A stretch of 64,000 nucleotides of DNA from the NCBI GenBank assembly GCA_021927905.1, contig BLLK01000047.1, forward strand, positions 3,162,001-3,226,000, written 5' to 3'. Shown here in pieces: positions 1-10,200 of this stretch. The notes beneath the pieces were generated by a model. It was not told where the DNA came from. It was given only the letters and a program-made list of their open reading frames with translations, and made no database searches. Position 1 is the first letter of the stretch; each line of letters opens with the position of its first letter. The position numbers and the translations under genes were made by a program. The stretch comes from Chaetoceros tenuissimus. Lineage: Eukaryota; Bacillariophyta; Thalassiosirophyceae; Chaetocerotales; Chaetocerotaceae.

Positions 1-269
1 TATTTTGTTTGAGATGGCGGTTGGTTCCAGAATTGACACAAATTGAAAATGTGGCTAAAATAAAGATACGATTTTAACATCGGACAAGAACAGGAACTCA
101 GAATCTGATTTTAAAGGCAGCTACGTAACGATTTAAATTACTAGAATAAAAGTAATGAATTATATTTTTAATCCTCAAACCATCGTTTCTTGGAAATATC
201 TTTCCTTCCTTCAGCGTGCATCTTCGTGAGCGGAGATGCAAAGGAATTCACAATTCAGCTTCGGCATCA
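1..269. other. AT-rich spacer downstream of the S9 peptidase gene
   Basis: Noncoding, AT-rich sequence at the left window edge. It follows the stop codon of the minus-strand peptidase gene, so it holds that gene's 3' UTR. I see no RNA gene or repeat in it. Confidence 0.6.
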
Positions 270-2628
270 TTATTTCGAATTTATCCATTTATAATATCGA
301 CCTAAAATGAATGCGTTTTCTAGAGCAGTGACATGGAGATGGTGTTGATGAAGTAAATGACCTCCATTGTCCTCAATATGTAGGTGGACCGATGACTCTG
401 GACTATAGTTCTTAATTTTTTGAAAATAAGCCATTGCATTTGTAGGTGGTACGTGCTGATCATCTAATGCAGAGACCAGAAGCATGGAAGGGTAAAGATG
501 ATCCGAAATATTATGCACTGGGCAATATGATTCGATAACGGAGCAGTTTGTGTTTATTCGTGGGTCTAAAAACTCATCATATTCATGCTGGGTCAAGAAA
601 AGTGCATCATTCAGCATAGTGTTTCTGACATCAAGAAATGCATTTCTCAATACAACGGCATCAAACAATGTCGGGTGTTTATTAATAGCTGCTCCCAAAA
701 TGATACCTCCCGCTGAGAATGCTCGTGAGGCAATGAAGGGTTTGGATGATATCTCTGAAAATTCATGTATCAGACTGTTCTTCGAAACATAATCCGCAGC
801 TAAGATGAAATCTTCAATGCTATTATCTTTTTTGTGTAGACGCCCTTCTTCATGCCAAAGTGTCCCAAGTTCTCGTCCTCCTCTACAATGACAGTAAACC
901 TATTTAGGGCGTATGTATGAGATTTTGTATTATAAAAATTTAAAAATAAAGTGTGTAATGCAGACTTCAGCTTACCACAACAAACCCTCTATCTAGCAAA
1001 GGAGCAATAGTTGGGTCAAAGTTAAGATTCAAGTTTTTCCCATAACAACCATATCCAATCAAGAGAATTGGTCTTGCAGCAGTATTGAATTCACTACGTC
1101 GATGAACAATGGTTAGAGGTATATTGACTTCATCTCGGCCTGAAATCAATATCCGACGAGAGATATAGTCTTCTCCCTTGGATTGTTTGCCTATCTTCAT
1201 CTGCTTTGATTCAAAATTATACTCAGCAGTCACCGGTTCTTGTGCGGGATTCTCTATTTGGACTTTGATAGACGATGAATGGAAATTCATATTTCCAGCA
1301 GCTGTTATGATTGACAAGTGATCATCTTCATTCGCAGTAATAGCAGTCATTGGTAATATCGTCTCACTTAAATCAGATCTATTCCTAATCCGCATTCTCT
1401 GCTTGGCATCAAAAAGCGACCTCTCATACAAACACAGATATTCAGAAAAAATGTCAATGTCCTCGATGAAAAAGCCTCCCGATGTTTTGTCACTGCTTTT
1501 TATTTTGTTCGGAAAGGAATCAAGTAAAGGGAGGTCTTTGAACTTGGCTTCGAAAACCGATAAATCTCTGTCAAGGCCAAGTTTTTGATCATCTCCTTCG
1601 AATTCGGAAGTTGTATGTGCCATTATAAAAATATCATCATCCTTTCCACAGTCAACGAAGTATTGCACTCCTTTCTGTCGAAGTCGAACAAGTTGCATCT
1701 TCAAATCTACTCCTATGAGATGAATTTCATTGCTAGACTTTGACGATGAATGGATTGCAACATATTGACAACCCTTTGTCCTTTGTATATCTACAAAATG
1801 CGACCCATCATCATCACGCAGGAGCAATTCTGGTTTCGAATGCGAAAACCCAGAATCCTCCTTATCAAACAAAATAGCTGCGAAAACATTAGCTGGTCTC
1901 CCTAAATGGTCACATGTAGTAAAGTATATTGAATGATATTCTTCTTCTCCATCTTTTATTGTAGGTCCGAATTCAATATTATGAACATTCACTAAACTTT
2001 TAGAGTCATCTTCAATTATAAAACAAGAACTCAAATCAAGAATAAGGTCAATATCCGTAAATGTGTTTCGGATAACAACTTTTTGAGAAATTCCTCTATC
2101 AGTATTGTTGATGACTCTTGCAACGTATTTCTCATCTACGGATAAGCTCATAGGACCTATTTCTTCCAAATTGAAATTTGTACTGAAGAGGGTCTTTTCT
2201 TCACCAGACTTTATATGCATTCTTTTATAGCTTCGTGTCCCAGTTACCAAAGAGTCATGAAAATAATATTCATATATCCCAGTCGGTCCACTTTCTGTGA
2301 CGGTGGTATCCACCTTCATTGCAGCTTTTTGTATTTCATCCTCGATCATTTCTCGCGTCAAACCTGCTAATTTCAAATCGTCTTCAATCTTTTGACTTGT
2401 GTTACATTTTTCTTTGCGTATGAGTTCTAAATCGATACCTGTGAAGCTATGAAAACACCTTCTAGAATACCATATTCCGTCAGATTTTAATGTATCTTGT
2501 GTCTTTCTTGGTAGTTTTGACGTAGGAACATTACAAAACTGAACTGATTTTCTTGTGTTCACTGATGGGGTAGGTTTTTGGCAGACCCGTCGTAAATAAA
2601 GATTCAATTTGCTCCTTCCAATCCTCAT
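270..2628 (-). CDS. Oligopeptidase B-like serine peptidase (family S9A)
   Basis: Exons 2628-976 and 899-270; the 76-nt intron (900-975) is phase 0 and joins GFVV to VYCHCRGGRELG, the classic S9A block. The protein is about 760 aa, the usual size for oligopeptidase B. The N-terminal two thirds match the beta-propeller that gates the active site; the C-terminal third is the alpha/beta hydrolase domain. The nucleophile lies in AFSAGG (Ser about 613; the family norm is GxSAGG), followed by an Asp in ALDDQHVP (about 698) and a His in DNGGH (about 732), so the triad is complete. Such enzymes cut short peptides after basic residues. The first 20 residues are rich in Arg, Lys and Ser, which could be a mitochondrial presequence (inference). 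The start is the first ATG of the open frame. Confidence 0.88.
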
Positions 2629-3079
2629 ACTCGTACTAGAGAACTGTTCCTCAATGTTCGTATTTTCCCACAGATTGGAAGAGATACGATCTTGTTACAG
2701 TATGAATTGAGGTATCACATAAATCACCGATTAAAAATGAGGATCACCTGAGATGGGATGGGACTAAATAATTCTTCTTCTTTTCTCTCCTTTCCTTTTT
2801 ATTTTATATATCTTTTACTACAATGACGGACCCGCTTTATGTTAGGACATACGTATGTGGAATGGAAATTACAAAGTTATTATAAGAAAAATATAAAAAT
2901 GTGCGCTGCATCCAGTAAGCGGCAAGGATATAGTTGGATGTAGAGTTTATTTTGCGAATTCGCACTGTAGATTGATGACTCCATACTTTTACTTTTATTA
3001 AGAAGAGTCAGACGAAAGTTTTCATCTTTTCATTGTAAAACGAAATCTATCAACATAATCCCAATTGTATTATTTACTT
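2629..3079. other. Intergenic spacer, promoter side of the S9 peptidase gene
   Basis: About 450 bp between the peptidase start and the 3' end of the U2 A' gene, both on the minus strand. It must hold the peptidase promoter and the U2 A' 3' UTR. No open frame, RNA gene or repeat stands out. Confidence 0.5.
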
Positions 3080-3922
3080 TTATGCTTCCATAGGTTTAGG
3101 AAATTCTCCTCTCTTCACACATTCTTCTATTCTTTCTATTTCAGCAGGCGAAGATGCATTTGCAATCATGTTTTTAATCTCTGCCTTTTGTTCTGGTGTA
3201 AAGTTAGTAACAAAAGATTCCTTTGCAGATTGGCCTTCACCAGGATTAAATGTATTAGCTTTTGATGTTTTTGCTGCATCTCTTGCTTCTATTTGAATAT
3301 CCCCCTCTAATGCAGCACCTGCAGAACTTGCTGCTAGTCTTTTCGCTTTCTCCCTCTCCGCAAGCTTCACCTTTTGGAAATCCAATACCTTTAAAGTAGG
3401 TATTTTATTGATTGTATATAATCTATAATGCTGTCTTCCTGTAAAGATGCAAGTTTTAGTAACAGTTGGAACAATAAATAAATATTTCCCTCCATAGGTG
3501 TGGTGTAACCAATAACAACAAAAGTTTTATGCAAACTTACTTGTCACTGGGTTTCCGATAAGGGTCAGATCCTCGAGCTTATCGCAAGCTTCGGCAATAT
3601 TATTTATTTCATGTAGCCCACTAATACGGTTATGAGCAAGTGACAAATACTTTAAATTTGGAATATTTGTTTTCATATTTTTCGTATCAAAACTTTCAAT
3701 GGAATTCCCCGATAGCAATAAACTACTTAGCCTCATCAGTCTAGGAAAATTTTCAAGGCGAGTTATTCGATTATCAGCAAAATCAATTGAGTCAAAAAGG
3801 TCTCTGGTTGCTCCTAGATGTTCAATGGCTGGAATAGCTAAACCGCGCAAAACAATCTCTCTTTCCCCAAGTGGGTTCGTTCGTTGCTCTGATTGTGAAA
3901 TAATTTCTGCCGAGAGACGCAT
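3080..3922 (-). CDS. SNRPA1: U2 small nuclear ribonucleoprotein A' (leucine-rich repeat)
   Basis: Exons 3922-3541 and 3438-3080 with a 102-nt intron (3439-3540). Splicing gives 246 aa and reads GNPVTRRQHYRLYTINKIP then LKVLDFQKVKL, which is the U2A' signature running from the last LRR into the C-cap. The N-terminus (MRLSAEII) and the block AIEHLGATRDLFDSIDFADN also match the family. The protein pairs with U2B'' on stem-loop IV of U2 snRNA and acts in branch-site recognition in the nucleus. An in-frame ATG eight codons upstream (3946) exists, but the chosen start aligns with the family N-terminus. The C-terminal ~70 residues are charged and less conserved. Confidence 0.93.
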
Positions 3923-4324
3923 TTTGAATCTTCCAGATACAAACAAGAATATCTAATCAGCCGTAGCGAGCGAATTCCAATCTTTCCTTCTATTAGAAGT
4001 GGGTAGCACAGATGAACCGAGAATACAACACAGCATAAATAGAGAGTAGAAAAGCAACAAAAGCAGCGAAAGATGTGTCCAAGCGATGGTGCATCGGAGG
4101 TGAGGAGGAGATGAAATCCTCTGTTGGGATGGTATTTAGTTAAAATTGGGAAGATTAGAATGTCCTTACCTACCCCATTCAGGGTTCGCAAAACATCAAT
4201 TTGTGATGGCAAAAGATGACAGGAAAGATACGCTTGTTGAAAAGCAAAGAAAAACGTAAGTGAAAGTAGTTCTGCTCAAACACAAGATCATTTGAAATCA
4301 TATAATCAACAATACGTAATCAAC
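3923..4324. other. Divergent promoter region between U2 A' and the EF-G-like gene
   Basis: About 400 bp between two divergently transcribed genes, so it should contain both promoters. On the minus strand a short frame starting near 4212 ends at a GTAAGG donor-like site, but it resembles nothing and may be a 5' leader feature. Confidence 0.5.
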
Positions 4325-6898
4325 ATGAAATTTGTATTTCTAACAGTCGTTGGTAATCTTTTCGTGGCGAATGCGTTTACTTCCATTGCGAGTAGACAAG
4401 CGCTAGAAAGAAAAACTCTACTTCATGCTAGTGAGCAGGCACCATGCGTTGACGACCCAAAGTAAGAAAGATATTGGATTTTTGTATATGTCACGCATCA
4501 CTATATCCTTAAAAATGCAAGCATACATCTTTGAACAAGTAGATCATTACATTTTTCTTCATGTCAACACTTCCACTTATCTAATTTCTCTTCTTTTCTT
4601 CTTATTCAAAAAGACTCATTAGAAACTTCGCGCTTATTGGTCATTCTCATGCAGGAAAAAGTTCCCTAGCAGAATGGATGCTTTATGATGAGTCAATCCA
4701 AAAGCAGGTGCCAACACCAGGTGCTTCTTCCTTAGACTCTGATCCTGTTGAAGCATCTCGACACTCCAGCCTATTTTCCCATTTCATGAGGATCCCACAC
4801 AAAAAGCATCTTCTTGAAGGTAAGACTTGAGATACCACAACTTTGAATTCACTTAGTTTTCTTTTTCATCTAACATTTCTTTTTGCTGTAATTAAGTTGC
4901 CGATACTCCCTTTGGCGACTTTCCAACTGATGCTTCAGCTTCATTAGATGGTTCTGACTCTGCTGTCATTGTCATATCTGCTTCAGATGGGGTTCAAAGT
5001 AATGCCATCAATGCATTCCAATATTGTACCAAGGCAGGCATCAAATCTATAATTGCCTTGAACAAGATGGACAGACCTTTTTTGGATATTAGTGGAGTTC
5101 TTAATGATATCAAAGAGTCATTCCAAATTAAACCAGTCCCTCTTCAAGTGTATGAAGGGGAGGGCGATGACTTTGAGAACGTGGACTCTCTGATTTTGAT
5201 TGACGACGATGGGAATATTTCGAGAAATTTAGATGCAAAACTTGATCATGCATGGGAAATCCTAGCTGAAACGGTTGCTATGACTGATGATGAATTGCTT
5301 GTCGAGTTTCTCGATAATGGCTTTGTCGAGGATGATAAAATTTTGCAAGGTGAGTGGTTTCAAAGTACGGTACTACCCTGTTTGTATTCCATAGATTGAT
5401 CCCTTTTTACAATCATTCCTTAGGTCTTCGCAAAGCAGTCCTTGAGCAAAAGTTGTTGCCAGTTGTTTATACTTCTGCATTGAACAATGTAGGAATATCA
5501 GAGTTAATGGATACTATTGTTGCAATCTTCCCGAATCCTATGGAAACTAGAGAACACGTTTTGACCAACGTCGTAGAAGCTACAGGGGAAGAAATTCTCT
5601 CTGTACCAGGTGAAGAAGGTGGTTTTACTGCTCGCGTAGTTCACACTTCTGTTGACTCTTTTGGAAGCCTTTCTGTCATCAGAGTAATCTCAAATAAATT
5701 TGATCCATCTACCGGGCGCTATGCCGCATTACCAAATGAGATTGTCAATTTGAGATCGGGTATGAAAGTGAAGTTGAGCTCCACATGTTTTGGACTATGT
5801 GGTAAAGAGCGCCTTGCCCTATCTGATGACAGTCAAGTTCTTCCTGGTGATATTATTGCACTACAAAAGGTAGATAATGCTATCGCTACGAATGATGTTA
5901 TCTGCTCCAAAGAAGCACTTGGAAATGAACAACACGAGCTCGAGCTCGAAAATTTATGTGATGCATTGTCACCACTTTCAAGACAAGCCCCAGAGATCTC
6001 TCTGATGGCTTCAGCTACAGTTTCTCTCGCTGAGACAGGGAAAGGGAAAAAGTCAACCAAAAAGGTCAGTACTGGAGATGATAAGTTGATCAATGCTCTT
6101 ACAGCTTTGGGTAGAGAAGATCTTGCTTTGAAGGTTGAGCAACGTTCTGGGCAATGGATTGTCCGTTGTATGTCAAGAGATCATCTAAACCTATTGGTGG
6201 AAAGACTCAAGGATAGGTACAATATCGACGTAGACATCGGAGAAACTCCAATTGCATACCGTGAAACCATCTCAATAACTGTCACTAATGTTGAAGGTAA
6301 GCATAAGAAACAAAGTGGAGGTTCAGGTCAATTTGGAGTTTGCTACATCAACGTAGAGCCACTTGCAGAAGGATCTGGAATAGAGTTCGAATCAATTGTT
6401 AAGGGTGGTGCAATCTCCAAAACGTTCATCAATTCGGTGGAGAAGGGAGTGTTGGATCAATTAAATGCTGGAGGTCCTCTTGGATTCCCAGTAACGGATG
6501 TTAAGGTGACCGTAACTGATGGAAAAATGCATAGCGTTGATAGTAAAGATATTGCGTTTCAAAGTGCTGGCAGACAAGCTGTAAAGAGCGCATTGGAAAT
6601 TGCGGGAACAAAACTCCTGGAGCCAATGGAAAAGGTGACTTTCACAATCGACGAAAGCCTTCAAGGTGACGTGAACAGTATTGTTAGTCGTTCTGATGGA
6701 TACATTATTGATACAATTTTGAAGGATAATCATGAAGCTGAAATAGATGCAATTATTCCAGCTGCATGCATTGAAGAAGTTTCAGAAACGCTCAGAGCAG
6801 AGTCAAAAGGAGAAGGATCTTATGTCACTGAGTTTTCACATTATCAAGATGTTTCAGATCAAAAAGTAAAAACTATTTGCGAAAAGCTTGGTCCATAA
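4325..6898 (+). CDS. EF-G-like translational GTPase (EF-G2/FusA2 type), plastid-targeted
   Basis: Exons 4325-4461, 4614-4819, 4897-5349 and 5424-6898 (introns 152, 77 and 74 nt) join in frame to 756 aa. Residues 1-17 form a signal peptide ending VANA|FTS, the diatom plastid motif, so import into the plastid is likely. G1 reads GHSHAGKSS, G4 NKMD and G5 TSAL. G3 is DTPFGDF rather than DTPGHVDF, so the GTPase-activating His is missing, and no typical switch I RGITI is present. Domains II to V follow and end in the EF-G-type beta-alpha-beta fold (SHYQDV near the end). This resembles bacterial EF-G2 proteins, which lack ribosome-triggered GTPase residues and have an uncertain role. The last 50 bp including the stop are duplicated in tandem just downstream. 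Confidence 0.87.
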
Positions 6899-6962
6899 GG
6901 GAAAGATGTTTCAGATCAAAAAGTAAAAACTATTTGCGAAAAGCTTGGTCCATAAGGGAAAG
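6846..6962. repeat. Perfect 57-bp tandem duplication over the stop codon of the EF-G-like gene
   Basis: Bases 6846-6902 are repeated exactly at 6903-6959, with a few further matching bases. The unit contains the last 16 sense codons and the TAA stop of the EF-G-like gene. The second copy lies after the first stop, so the protein is unchanged. Perfect identity implies a very recent event or one allele of a polymorphism. Confidence 0.95.
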
Positions 6963-7221
6963 TTGTTGAAAAGAGATTCTTCATTTGGCAATTCGACCTC
7001 ACAATTTCATGTAAATATAAAACCGTTTTTAACGTTCGCGCTGATTTCTATTGACATGATTCAAATGGCCTCCTCCCGCCCTTTTGCACACACTCATTCA
7101 TCATCATCAAACCCTCTTCTATTTACCTTTGAATGTGTTGATGTTATTACACTTCTCTTGATGAAGTAAAGGCACCTTTTCCGCACATATAAGAAGTAAA
7201 TTATATACCAGAGCAAGGGAT
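6963..7221. other. Spacer and BRCA2 promoter region
   Basis: AT-rich noncoding sequence between the duplicated 3' end of the EF-G-like gene and the BRCA2 start codon. Both genes run in the plus direction. No distinct element was recognised. Confidence 0.5.
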
Positions 7222-10200
7222 ATGGATAGAAGGAACCCGAGTCGTCGATCTAAAGACAAAGCCTATGAAGGACTTTCACAACAGTCATCTACATCGGGCA
7301 GTTCTTCCCGATCAGCTGCTAAAAATGAAGATGGCAATCAATCACCTTCTTCATCATTTTTGATACAGAATAGCCGCAAGTCTAAAAGGTGGCCTTGTGA
7401 AGTATGTACACTATTGAATTCTAGTAGGAGAAAGAAGTGTGAAGTTTGTGGTGCTGCTCGACCCATCAATGCAAATTTGGATTCTTCATCTGAGAAAGCA
7501 CAAAACAGAAAATCTACTGGTAAAAAGAGACAAAGGCCAGAAAATTATGAAACTAATGAAGAAAAGGCCAATAGTAATAGTTCATCTCAGAGTAAATGTC
7601 CAAAGATATCTACATGGGTGAAGGGAAGAAGGTCAAAACGTAAGCGACCACCGTCCATATCTGATAATCAGTTGGAAAGTGAAGAAGTAATAAATCAAAG
7701 TCATGATCACGAAAGTCGAAAGAATGATAGTAGAAATATACGCGTATCTCGTGTTAGATTAAGACTGGAAAATGAAGTTCAAAGTGGTCAAATGGAAGCT
7801 TTACTACTTCTTCATTCACTTCAACATTGTATCATTAGCAATGATGAGTATTTTTCAAATGAAGACAAAAAAGCAACAGCAATAACTGAATGTATTGAAA
7901 AATGTGATTCTCCCAAAGGTGATCAGATGATGGAAACTTTGACCGATTTGAAAACTCATGGAGAAAGTGATGATCATCATAGTACGGAGGAATATTCAAC
8001 TGGAATTCAAAGTGACAATTCAACCAAAGAGCGAAATCAAGTGCTTAGTATGACTGCTGGTGATTTTGTTACCAATGAAGAGAATGGGAGAAAAGAAGAC
8101 ATTGCTCTGAATGATCATTCTTCTGTAGGGGATATATCTCTTTCCCATGAATTACAGGATGAACCATTCAAAACTGCTATTTCTTCGGAGCACGATGTTG
8201 TTTTCAATACTAATGAAAAGACGTCAACTAAGCAAAGAGAATGTACAAAAAGTCTCACTGACTTGAACGAAAATGCATCATCCATTGAAAATATAGAGTT
8301 AGAGAAAAATCTACCAAACACTGCATTTCACGCAAAAGGCTCTCAAGAATATGGAGACGTGAAGCAATGTATAGAAGGAATGGATTCATCTATAGAAGAT
8401 GGGAGTGTCACACAGTTGATGAACTCCCAAATGACGCTTGATTCCCCTGATTCATCTGATGAAAGACACGTACAAACGCCACAATTTAGCAGCAGGAATC
8501 CTGATTCTCCAGTTTCTCCCAACACAATTTCCAAAACTCAAAAGCTTGACCATACTTGTTCTTCATTTAGCGACTTATATACCCAACCCCCATCTGCGCG
8601 TAAAAAAGACTACATAGATGATGGACAATCGAGAAGATTCCTTTCCATGACACAAAATTTTTCACAGAACTTTGAATATGGAGAATGTAAGAAACAACTT
8701 GATGCATTGACGGGCACAACTAGTAACATTTCTCAGGCACATGTCGAATCCGTTGATACTAATGAAACAACACCGACAAATTCGTTGGAGTTTACAAATG
8801 GTGCTAAAGCTTCAACCTTATCATTTAACGAGAAAGAGAAAACACCCGAAGCATCACTTTCTTCTACCATCAACCAACACCAATCATCAGAAGACATATT
8901 ACAAAATGAGATGCAAGAGGATTTATTAAAAGCAGCAGATTTACTCTACGATGAAGACAAAATTCAAAATGAATCAACTACAAACTTCGGCAAAAATGAA
9001 ACAATAAACCCTGCATCGAAAACAATGATTGATTACAATCAAACTCAGACAACGATGTCTGCATGCTTCACCTCAGCTGGTGGAAGCGCAATCAAGATAT
9101 CAGAGGAGGCAAGAGCGAAAGCAGCTGATTTGTTCAAGGATAGTGACAATATCAACAAAACTAGAAGTTTGAGCAAGTCGAGCATTTTGTCTGCAGGTTT
9201 TACCTCAGCTGGCGGAAGCACAAGCAAGATATCAGAGGAGGCAAGAGCGAAAGCAGCTGATTTGTTCAAGGATAGTGACAATAAGAACAAGGCTAGAAGT
9301 TTGAGCAAGTCGAGCTCTTTGTCAGTAGGTTTTACCTCAGCTGGCGGAAGCACAATCAAGATATCAGAGGAGGCAAGAGCGAAAGCAGCTGATTTGTTCA
9401 AGGATAGTGACAATATCAACAATACTAGAAGTTTGAGCAAGCCGAGCTCTTTGTCAGTAGGTTTTACCTCAGCTGGCGGAAGCACAATCAAGATATCAGA
9501 GGAGGGAAGAGCGAAAGCAGCTGATTTGTTCAAGGATAGCGACAATCAAAATGACAATATGAACAATGCTAGAAGTTTGAGCAAGCCGAGCTCTTTGTCA
9601 GCATGCTTCACCTCAGCTGGTGGAAGCGCAATCAAGATATCAGAGGAGGCAAGAGCGAAAGCAGCTGATTTGTTCAAGGATAGTGACAATATCAACAATA
9701 CTAGAAGTTTGAGCAAGCCGAGCTCTTTGTCAGTAGGTTTTACCTCAGCTGGCGGAAGCACAATCAAGATATCAGAGGAGGGAAGAGCGAAAGCAGCTGA
9801 TTTGTTCAAGGATAGCGACAATCAAAATGACAATATCAACAAAACTAGAAGTTTGAGCAAGCCGAGCACTTTGTCAGTAGGTTTTACCTCAGCTGGCGGA
9901 AGCACAATCAAGATATCAGAGGAGGCAAGAGCGAAAGCAGCTGATTTGTTCAAGGATAGTGACAATAAGAACAAGGCTAGAAGTTTGAGCAAGCCGAGCT
10001 CTTTGTCAGTAGGTTTTACCTCAGCTGGCGGAAGCACAATCAAGATATCAGAGGAGGCAAGAGCGAAAGCAGCTGATTTGTTCAAGGATAGTGACAATAT
10101 CAACAATACTAGAAGTTTGAGCAAGCTGAGCACTTTATCTGCAGGTTTTACCTCAGCTGGCGGAAGCACAATCAAGGTATCAGAGGAGGGAAGAGCGAAA

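Noticed and set aside
3838-4212. Minus-strand frame MPSQIDVLRTLNGVG followed by a GTAAGG site
   Set aside because: It looks a little like a first coding exon, but no acceptor gives a recognisable continuation; it lies in the divergent promoter of U2 A' and the EF-G-like gene.
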